A DNA stretch of 51,667 nucleotides from an uncultured Bacteroidaceae bacterium (GTDB lineage Bacteria > Bacteroidota > Bacteroidia > Bacteroidales > Bacteroidaceae), in contig CAJOGQ010000029.1 in NCBI GenBank assembly GCA_905234125.1, forward strand, positions 1 to 51,667. Direction: 5' to 3'. Made by a program: the position numbers and the translations under genes. The notes under the pieces were generated by a model, which searched no databases, was not told where the DNA came from, and was given only the letters and a program-made list of their open reading frames with translations. Below are positions 8,401 through 15,011 of the stretch, piece after piece (positions within the stretch are counted from its first letter, which is position 1; each line of letters opens with the position of its first letter).

Positions 8401-9451
8401 CATCCCCGACAAGGACAAGCACAGCATCTTCCACCGCTTCTATCGGGCAGAGACCGATGACCAGTCCCAGACGGGCAGCGGCATCGGACTCCACATCGTG
8501 AAAGAATACGTCACCATGCACGGAGGAACCGTGAGCGTGAGCGACAACACCCCACAAGGAAGCGTGTTCAAGATAAAGTTGCCACTGAAGACCACCTCCA
8601 TGGAGGGAACTTCACAGGCTGAGAATCCAAAGGAAAACATCCAAGGTGGAGATATTCCCCTCACAGAAGAAGCGGAAAAAGGGAACGAGTCTTCCATCCT
8701 CGTTGTCGATGACAACCCCGACATCCTCGCCTTCATCAGCAATAGCCTGGCCGACAACTACGATGTGCGCACAGCCACCGATGGGCAATCAGCCCTCGAC
8801 ATCGTGGCCGACCAAAATATCTCGCTCATCATCAGCGACGTGATGATGCCCGGCATCGATGGCTTCGAACTCTGTCGACGGCTCAAGAGCGACATCCACA
8901 CCTCCCACATCCCCATCATCCTGCTCACAGCCCGTACCACCGACCAGAGCAAGATTGAGGGATTGCAGTTGGGTGCCGACGACTACATCACCAAACCCTT
9001 CAACATGGATGTCCTCCAACTGCGTGTGCAGAAATTCATGGAGTGGGCCAACAAGAGCCATCAGGAATTCAAGCAGAAACTCGACGTGAACCCCAGCGAA
9101 ATCACCATCACCCCACTTGATGAGCAGTTCCTGCAGAAGGCCATCCAGCTCGTCGAGAAACAGATGACCGACACCGACTTCAGCGTAGAGAAATTAGGCC
9201 AGCAGTTAGGCATGTCGCGCTCCTTCCTTTACAAAAAACTCATGGCCGTCACTGGATTAGGTCCCGCTGAGTTCATCCGCACCATCCGCATCAAACGGGG
9301 CATGGCCTTGCTCGAACGCTCCCAAATGCAGATTACTGAAATAGCCTACGCCGTCGGCTTCAACTCCCTCAAGAGCTTCACCATGAACTTCAAGGCCGAA
9401 TACGGTATGACCCCCAGTGAGTACCTGAAACGGAAAGACGAGAAAGTCTGA
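5450..9451 (+). CDS. Hybrid two-component system sensor/regulator (HTCS)
   Basis: This 1333-residue protein joins all parts of a phosphorelay. It has a signal peptide (MRRIVLFTTLLLSALLM), a periplasmic sensor of two-component-regulator propeller repeats (WIGTDEGL, WIATDHKG, WIGTDGDGL and others, about 20-680), a Y_Y_Y domain (about 690-765), and one membrane helix (about 777-795). The cytoplasmic part has a HisKA box NISHDLRTPLT with His at 832, a HATPase with DTGRGIPD and GSGIGLHIV, a receiver (VVDDNPD, phospho-acceptor Asp about 1130 in SDVMMPG), and a C-terminal AraC-type helix-turn-helix. Such regulators sense oligosaccharides and switch on nearby polysaccharide-use genes. The neighbours point to a beta-glucan or fucosylated xyloglucan. 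A heptad array in the propeller encodes the odd stretch EGARSKGQGAS. Confidence 0.96.
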   Translation: MRRIVLFTTLLLSALLMWADDSYRFQTLTTADGLSSSTVKCMLIDNRGFLWIGTDEGLNLYDGYKVEAFGQQHDVPKLMEGIAELQEDAQGYVWIDCEDSYIIYDTNTRTLINDVPAMLKGLGVDVGEQPYKVKVDDTGSLWILQPGRLFRYDWQSGRAESWKNANFDTGDVNFYACTATHETMLIAGKQGVWQFVRSTGRMEPLALPQEMQRKDNIYGTFIDTDRTLWVFSIIDECICRYSVGGKIIKEMLRLPSEGTDESKNNAIRDMMDDGQGNVWIATDHKGIFIYHKPTGEITHIEGARSKGQGASIPSQSLSSNNVISLAKDRQGTVWAGHFKTGISYWGASSRMFGNGGQTYGDISAMFRDSRGNLWIGTDGDGLYVEHPDGTSEKTALPNLTVSSFTEDMDDHTIWVGTYSDGLFQMSSPHQYKAYNIGNGLSPTNNAWRVIADNSQHIWCASPIHPLVRLNTQTGQWEGMKDEQGDHIYGMDFRLDRRGNLLIASTYGLVIHDNKTGKTRRYTTNLSGTQEMKVKTAVALCYDAKRDLLLMGHKQGLTLFDLQHDHLYYIENTPNRVDISVKSIEQDRQGIFWLSTANGISRLNVEQKKDGTLQWSIKNYAPREGQITPFFNGNSSVLTADGNVLFGGIDGYTLINPNNISTLPTTPLTPAIVSVTVAGRRIDTTDGHITLDPDDNPITIRYFTGQLNHTSTIRYAYKIEGMMSDWAYTKENNITLVGLSPGEYRLLLRTDDDEQTTDQQPCVLSIHVRPPFYQTPWAWAIYTLIICTIGYLLWRHTRRQQQQKWQQQKEDLERQKLVQMTEMKLQFFTNISHDLRTPLTLIITPIDALVKKLENGQRPTTLLPQLKNIRKNAQLLLSQVSSLLDFRRLDVGAETLQASPSDIVTQLGTICLSFDDYSHERDITLQYTPSEPSFVMTYDKEKLNKMVYNLLSNAFKFTPQGGHISVQFSHDDHEATITVADTGRGIPDKDKHSIFHRFYRAETDDQSQTGSGIGLHIVKEYVTMHGGTVSVSDNTPQGSVFKIKLPLKTTSMEGTSQAENPKENIQGGDIPLTEEAEKGNESSILVVDDNPDILAFISNSLADNYDVRTATDGQSALDIVADQNISLIISDVMMPGIDGFELCRRLKSDIHTSHIPIILLTARTTDQSKIEGLQLGADDYITKPFNMDVLQLRVQKFMEWANKSHQEFKQKLDVNPSEITITPLDEQFLQKAIQLVEKQMTDTDFSVEKLGQQLGMSRSFLYKKLMAVTGLGPAEFIRTIRIKRGMALLERSQMQITEIAYAVGFNSLKSFTMNFKAEYGMTPSEYLKRKDEKV
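6353..6380 (+). repeat. Heptad array GGGGCAA x4 inside the HTCS gene
   Basis: Four contiguous 7-nt units: GGGGCAA, GAAGCAA, GGGGCAA, GGGGCAA (28 nt). It encodes a Gly/Ser/Gln-rich loop between two propeller blades. The same unit family occurs at 10882, 13039 and 22207. Confidence 0.85.
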
Positions 9452-9494
9452 CGAATCATTTTTATGTGTTTTTTAGGCCACATCTGCCTGAAAA

Positions 9495-9528
9495 ACACAT
9501 CTTTTCCTATATTGGAAACATCGTTTCC
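9495..9528 (+). promoter_or_regulatory. Candidate HTCS operator, copy C
   Basis: acacatcttttcctata, then TTGGAAACAT (9512-9521), then CGTTTCC. It is the closest match to copy A and sits 29 nt before the -7 box of the 1126-residue protein gene. Confidence 0.65.
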
Positions 9529-9550
9529 TCTCGATGAAGTAGGAATGCTG

Positions 9551-9560
9551 TACCTTTGCA
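9551..9560 (+). promoter_or_regulatory. -7 box TACCTTTGCA
   Basis: Perfect -7 box 33 nt before ATG 9594. It probably also drives the GH29 gene, which follows 19 nt after the end of the first gene. Confidence 0.75.
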
Positions 9561-9593
9561 CCGACATTACATTTCTAATCTAATAAAACTTAT

Positions 9594-12500
9594 ATGAAAA
9601 GGATGCAAAGAGTGCTGTGCCTGGCCACAGCGTTGCTGACAACAAGCCTGTGTGCAGTGTCGGCTGAATGGGAGAAACCCGTTCCCAATGATTGTTCGCT
9701 CGGTAACGGCGGCAAGTTCTATCTCTACAACGCCACGATGGAGCAATTCGCTTCGGATGTGAGCGGACAGGTGTCATTAGCTGACGAAGGTTCGCTCATC
9801 ACGTTCGTGCAACTGAAAAGTGGCGACTGGACGTTAGAGAGCGAGAAGGGCTACTGGTATAGCGACCTCGACTACGTGGGTTGCGACGGAGCCTTGGGAG
9901 AGGGCAACAGCAATTGGTATGTGGAGAAGGAGGCTTCGGGCGCTTATCATCTGCGCGCCTCGAAGAACGACATCGACTTCTCATGGGAGCTATACCCTGA
10001 CGCATGGATGGGTTTCTCGTGGGAGAAGTGGAAGCTGACTTCGCTGATCAAGGCTGACGAGGGCACCATCGACTGGAGCGTGATTTCGGGAGATGACTAT
10101 GCCTTCTTTGCCAGCAAGGTGACCCTGCACCACACGATGAAGGAGTTGCAGGGCTATGGATATGACGTGACGAAGCTCCTGACAGTCTATAATTCAGCCA
10201 CCGACAAGGCCACGATAGACGAGGCGCTCAAGGGGGTGCAAGACGACCTGAACAACCTGCGCATCGAACACGCCTCGGAGGAGAATCCCGTGGACGTCAC
10301 ATCTATATATATGCGCAACCCTGACTTCACAGAGAACTGGGTGAACGACGGACACGACGTGCCTGGTTGGACGATGGTGCCTGCCACGTTCTGCGGAATG
10401 GGCGAATCGGACAACGTGGGTTTCTATCCCGACAATAAGACCATCGGTTCGTGGTCAGGCGGTGCGTTTGGCGACAACAAGGTGAGTCAGCAACTGACGG
10501 GACTGAAGAACGGTAAGTACAAGTTGGGCAACTACGGCCTTTGGATTCGTCACACAGGTGAGGATGGCGACCCGCTGAAGGGTGCGTACATCTATGCCAA
10601 GGTAGGCGACAAGCTGTTCAGGGAGCCGCTGCCCGACACAGGTTGGTGGCGTGGTCTGGCCGAGGTTGTGTTTGAGTGCCGTACAGGTGAGGCCGAAGTG
10701 GGCATCATGTTCGAGGGCACCAACGTTGGACAATGCATCATCCTCGATTTCAAGCTCGACTATCTGGGAGAGAAGGCTGTCACGGAACGTCTGAATGCCC
10801 TCTGCGAACAGGCACAAGCCCTCATCGACGGTGGTGGCATCTATGCAGGATATGCCCAGACGCTCTCTGACGACATCAAGAAGAGCAAGGAGCAAGGAGC
10901 AGGAGACGAGGAACTGGAAGCGCTCTTCACGACCTTCGTGGCTGACTACGAGACCGCACTGGCTAACAAGGAGGCTTACGAGGCTCTCTCCGCATTGGTG
11001 GACGAGGCCAAGACGACCATCAGCAAGGGCGACTCGGAGGCCATGAGCGCTTTGGCTGACTATCTGATGGACAATGAGATTGAGGACGAGGTGGCTAACC
11101 ACGTCTATGACAACGAGCAGATTGCCGAGATCACCAAGACGCTCTCTGCCCTGAATGAGAAGGCCGCCAACTCTGTCATCGAGGCTGGAACGGACGTGAC
11201 TGACCTCTTGGTGAACGGACACTTCGACACAACGGGTGGCTGGACTGCCACACTCAACGACTTCAGCATCGACCCCGACAAGAAGGTGCTGGAGAAGTGG
11301 TGGGGCGACTTCAAAGCTGAGCAGATTCTGGAGAACGTGGCCAACGGCACTTACCGGCTGGAGGTGCAGGGCTTCCAATGGTGCTCGTGGGACTGGTCGG
11401 CGGCTGAAAGCGACTGGAACAATGGCGATGGAAGTGCCACAACCAACGTGACGTCGAAGGTGCGCCTCAACGACAACGAGGTGCTGATTCAGAATGTGTT
11501 CGCCTGTGGAGAGACAGGCATCACGGAGGGTTATCAGGGTGGCAACTACTGCGTGCCCAACGATGCCAACACAGCAATGCCCTACTTCGCACTCGGACTA
11601 TATAATAATGTGGTGGAGACAACCGTGACCAACAACACGCTCAAAGTGGAGTTTGACTGCTCATCGAACGGCTTCTGGAACTGCTTCACCAACCTCCGAC
11701 TCTACTTCGTGGGAGCCGACACCAAGGAAGCCCTCGCCAATCTCGAAACGGCCATCAAGCAGGCTGACGAATGGCTCGGACAGAAGATGGAGGGTGAGAC
11801 CCGCAAGGCCATCGAGGACGCCAAGACCGCTGGTCAGGCCATGCTCACGAACACCAAGGCAAAGTATGACGACATCAACGATGCCTCCAACGCCATCCTT
11901 TCGCTGGCCGACCAAGTGGCTGTCAGCATCAAGGACTACAGCAAACTCTCCACAGCCCTGACTGAGGCCGAGGAGGCGCTGAAGGACGAGAAGGTGGACG
12001 GCACAGAAGCAGGTGGCAACCTGAAGGCGCTCTATGACCAGACCATCGCCGACTACAACAGCGACTACCCATCGCTCGACCAAGCAGGTGTGAACAAAAC
12101 CGTGGAGCAACTCGAAGCCCTCATGTTCGAGGCACGCATCAGCGGTGGTGTGAACGCAGGCGATGACCTCACCAGCCTCATCATCAACCCCAGCTTCGAG
12201 AACACCTTCGGCAATGATGAGTCAGTCGGAGGCGCTGCCCACACCGTGCCTTACGGATGGATGATGAACGTAGCAGGCAAAGAGTGCAAGACCGCCCAGG
12301 AACTCACCGACGCTGGCATCAACAGCTGGACAGCCATCGAGGCCAACGACTACACCACCGACGGCGCCTACTCCTACTGCCTCCTCTCGGCTCCTGTGCC
12401 CGACTGCTATCTCTATCAGACCATCAAGGGACTCCCAGCTGGGACATACAAGGTGACTGTCGATATGAACGTGACTTACGACGGAGGATGCTCACGCCTC

Positions 12501-12974
12501 ACGGGTCAGCGTCTGCTCGCCAACAACGTGGCTCAGTATTACGGCATGCAAGACTTCTACATTGAGTCTGAACTTGACAACCTCCATCCTGAAGAGGTGT
12601 CTCGCACCTTCGCCGGCTATGACGAGGTGAACACCAACGAAACAGGTGAAGTGGGCGACATGGGTAACATGTCCACACTCGCAGTCGAAGTGACCATCGG
12701 CAATGGCGAAGCCCTCACCATCGGCGTGCGCACCGACAACAACAAGCAGGCCATGAACCGCAACTATGAGAACAACTGGTGGGACTGCACAGGTCGCTAC
12801 AAGATTGACAACTTCCGTCTCACCTGCGTAAGTGCCGACATCACGGGCATCAGCGACGTGAAGACCAACCTCACCAACGATGGCGCCACCTACAACCTCA
12901 TGGGCATCAAGGTGAACCCGGCCAACGCACGTGGCATCTACTTCCAGAACGGAAAGAAATATTTCAAGAAGTAA
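9594..12974 (+). CDS. Large secreted protein with three carbohydrate-binding-like modules
   Basis: The 1126-residue product has a signal peptide (MKRMQRVLCLATALLTTSLCAVSA). Three segments begin with an NPxF or NGxF motif and look like galactose-binding jelly rolls: about 239-395 (NPDFTENW), 538-707 (NGHFDTTGGW) and 860-1079 (NPSFENTF). They are separated by alanine/glutamate-rich helical stretches of FIVAR type (about 395-535 and 710-855). The end has the tail GIYFQNGKKYFKK, shared with the GH5 protein. No catalytic motif is seen, so a surface or secreted glycan-binding role is inferred. The operator and promoter upstream place it under the HTCS, in one operon with GH29. A three-unit heptad array lies in the first helical linker. 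Confidence 0.85.
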   Translation: MKRMQRVLCLATALLTTSLCAVSAEWEKPVPNDCSLGNGGKFYLYNATMEQFASDVSGQVSLADEGSLITFVQLKSGDWTLESEKGYWYSDLDYVGCDGALGEGNSNWYVEKEASGAYHLRASKNDIDFSWELYPDAWMGFSWEKWKLTSLIKADEGTIDWSVISGDDYAFFASKVTLHHTMKELQGYGYDVTKLLTVYNSATDKATIDEALKGVQDDLNNLRIEHASEENPVDVTSIYMRNPDFTENWVNDGHDVPGWTMVPATFCGMGESDNVGFYPDNKTIGSWSGGAFGDNKVSQQLTGLKNGKYKLGNYGLWIRHTGEDGDPLKGAYIYAKVGDKLFREPLPDTGWWRGLAEVVFECRTGEAEVGIMFEGTNVGQCIILDFKLDYLGEKAVTERLNALCEQAQALIDGGGIYAGYAQTLSDDIKKSKEQGAGDEELEALFTTFVADYETALANKEAYEALSALVDEAKTTISKGDSEAMSALADYLMDNEIEDEVANHVYDNEQIAEITKTLSALNEKAANSVIEAGTDVTDLLVNGHFDTTGGWTATLNDFSIDPDKKVLEKWWGDFKAEQILENVANGTYRLEVQGFQWCSWDWSAAESDWNNGDGSATTNVTSKVRLNDNEVLIQNVFACGETGITEGYQGGNYCVPNDANTAMPYFALGLYNNVVETTVTNNTLKVEFDCSSNGFWNCFTNLRLYFVGADTKEALANLETAIKQADEWLGQKMEGETRKAIEDAKTAGQAMLTNTKAKYDDINDASNAILSLADQVAVSIKDYSKLSTALTEAEEALKDEKVDGTEAGGNLKALYDQTIADYNSDYPSLDQAGVNKTVEQLEALMFEARISGGVNAGDDLTSLIINPSFENTFGNDESVGGAAHTVPYGWMMNVAGKECKTAQELTDAGINSWTAIEANDYTTDGAYSYCLLSAPVPDCYLYQTIKGLPAGTYKVTVDMNVTYDGGCSRLTGQRLLANNVAQYYGMQDFYIESELDNLHPEEVSRTFAGYDEVNTNETGEVGDMGNMSTLAVEVTIGNGEALTIGVRTDNNKQAMNRNYENNWWDCTGRYKIDNFRLTCVSADITGISDVKTNLTNDGATYNLMGIKVNPANARGIYFQNGKKYFKK
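10882..10902 (+). repeat. Three heptad units (AGAGCAA, GGAGCAA, GGAGCAG)
   Basis: It lies within the first helical linker of the 1126-residue protein. At 21 nt it is a multiple of three and encodes SKEQGAG. It belongs to the GGRGCAA unit family. Confidence 0.7.
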
Positions 12975-13038
12975 AGCAACTTCTCTTACCACTATGATTA
13001 GAAAACTCATCACTCTCATGGCGTTCGCCCTAAGTTTA

Positions 13039-13102
13039 GGGGCATGGAGCATGGAGCAAGGAGCAGGAAACCTCTTGCCCCTTGCCCCTCGCCCCCTGCT
13101 CC
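13039..13102 (+). repeat. Inverted pair of four-unit heptad arrays
   Basis: The left arm is GGGGCAT, GGAGCAT, GGAGCAA, GGAGCAG (13039-13066). An 8-nt spacer follows. The right arm is TTGCCCC, TTGCCCC, TCGCCCC, CTGCTCC (13075-13102), the reverse complement of the same unit family. Each arm is 28 nt. It encodes the region just after the GH29 signal peptide. Confidence 0.85.
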
Positions 13103-14092
13103 TCAAAAAAACTCCTGTTCCCACCAAGGATCAGCTCGCATTGCAGGACATGGAGATGTATGCCTTCATCCACTATGCGCTCAACACCTACACCGACCAG
13201 GAGTGGGGCTATGGTAACGAGGACTTGAAGCTCTTCAATCCCCAGCACCTGGACTGCCGTCAGTGGGCACGCACCTGCAAGAATGCGGGCATGAAGGGCA
13301 TCATCTTCACAGCCAAGCACCATTGTGGCTTCTGCATGTGGCCATCGGCCTACACGGACTACTCCGTGAAGAACACCCCTTGGAAGAACGGGCAGGGCGA
13401 TGTGGTGCGCGAGCTGGCTGATGCCTGCAAGGAGTATGGGCTGAAGTTTGCCGTCTATCTCTCGCCTTGGGACAGGAACCACCCTGAGTACGGACGTGAA
13501 GCCTACGTGACCTACTTCCGCAACCAGCTCCGTGAACTGCTCACCAACTATGGCGAGGTTTTCGAGGTGTGGTTCGACGGAGCCAATGGAGGCAACGGTT
13601 GGTATGGAGGTGCCGACGAAGTGCGCACCATCGACCGCCTCACCTACTACAAGTGGGGCGACACCTACAAGATGATTCGCGAACTGCAACCCCATTGCGT
13701 CATCTGGAACGACGGCGCCGACCGACGTGGCGACCTCCGATGGGTGGGTACAGAGGCTGGATTCATCGGCGAAACCAACTGGAGCATGCTCAACAGCACA
13801 GGCGACGTGCCCTACCCTATGCTTCACTACGGCGTGGAAGATGGCGACGTGTGGTGTCCTGGCGAGACCAACACCTCCATCCGTCCAGGCTGGTTCTATC
13901 ACGATGCAGAGAACGGCCACGTGAAGAGCCTCTCCAAACTCATGGAAACCTACTACAAATCCGTGGGGCGCAACTCCACCCTGCTGCTAAACTTCCCCAT
14001 CGACAAAGACGGACTCATCCATGCCGAAGACTGGTGCCGCATTCTACAACATGATCAAACAAATCTTCGACCATCCGCTGAAAGCCAAATTC

Positions 14093-14120
14093 TCAACTAT
14101 CAACTCTCAACTGTCAACTC
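14093..14120 (+). repeat. Heptad array TCAACTN x4
   Basis: TCAACTA, TCAACTC, TCAACTG, TCAACTC (28 nt) in the linker between the GH29 catalytic and C-terminal domains. It encodes STINSQLST. The same family appears on the other strand inside purB (45091-45118). Confidence 0.85.
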
Positions 14121-14800
14121 TCACTTTCCAAAAGCCCACGAATTTCAACCGCCTGATGATTCGTGAGGACATTCGCAAGGGACAGCGTGTGAAGCGCTTC
14201 AAGGTCGAGGCACTTGTCGATGGCACATGGACAGAACTGCACGACATCATTTCAGAAGAGCCTGAGCGAAGCATGACCACCATCGGACGCAAGCGCATCC
14301 TCTGCTTCCCCACCACCGAGGCCACCCAAATCCGCCTCACCATCCTCGACACCAAGGACACACCCCTCATCAAGACCATGAGCGCCTACCTCGCCCCAGA
14401 GATAGACGCCGACAGTCCTGAGAACGGCGAGAAGAAGTCCTCCGCCTACTACGTCTTTTTCCCAGGCTCAGGCAGTCCCGTTCAGAGCATGTTCATCGGC
14501 CTGGGAAAGCAAATGACGGTGAAACAGTTCCGTTTCCTCCCTGCGCAAGACACGAAAGAGGGCATGCCCTTAGACTACACCCTCTCCATCTCGCCCGACA
14601 ACGGGCAGACCTGGGCTGTGCTGGCCAAGGGCGAGTTCTCCAACATCGTCAACAACCCCATCTGGCAGACCGTCAACTGCACTCCTGCCACCGGCAGTCT
14701 GCTCAAGCTCGACTGCTCGCGCATCACCTCCGGCAACCGCATCTTCTATGCCGACCTGGAGGTTTTGGAGTGAACGTCACAAAAGAACATTTTTGAAAGG

Positions 14801-14837
14801 AGCCCGTGAAGCCACAAGGTTGCACGGGCTATATTTT
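14801..14837 (+). terminator. Hairpin after the GH29 gene
   Basis: AGCCCGTG (14801-14808) pairs with CACGGGCT (14823-14830), followed by a short T-containing run (atatttt). It is a plausible terminator of the polysaccharide-use operon. Confidence 0.6.
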
Positions 14838-14970
14838 GCAACTTTCCACAAACATTTAGAAAGTGGTGAAAGAGCGTCTATTGGGCTACTCGCCCTCCGC
14901 TCTTATACCGAACTGACGTTAATAAAACGAAAAAGTGGGGGAAATGTTTGGTGGATAGCATAATTGCTTG

Positions 14971-14980
14971 TACCTTTGCA
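14971..14980 (+). promoter_or_regulatory. -7 box TACCTTTGCA with TTTG -33
   Basis: A perfect -7 box with TTTG about 20 nt upstream (14947-14950). It lies 31 nt before the start of the S9 peptidase gene and rules out the in-frame start at 14964. Confidence 0.75.
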
Positions 14981-15011
14981 AATTATTTATGGATTCTTAC
15001 TAAACATAGCA

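Larger units (their letters stand above)
12994..14773 (+). pseudogene. GH29 alpha-L-fucosidase with C-terminal F5/8-type domain, split by a frameshift
   Basis: Frame one (12994-14166) has a signal peptide and a GH29 catalytic domain: IHYALNTYTDQEWGYG, FTAKHHCGFCMWPS, YLSPWDRN, and EVWFDGANGG with the expected nucleophile Asp. It runs to GLIHAED, then loses family-like sequence. The next frame (readable from 14021 to 14773) carries on with AAFYNMIKQIFDHPL, a discoidin-like domain (FNRLMIREDIRKGQRVKRF) and the natural end. One extra base near 14030-14036 explains the break; removing it would give a continuous protein of about 592 residues. The enzyme would release fucose from plant or host glycans, and with GH5 suggests fucosylated xyloglucan. 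It could be a true mutation or an assembly error. Two heptad arrays lie in the gene. Confidence 0.85.
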
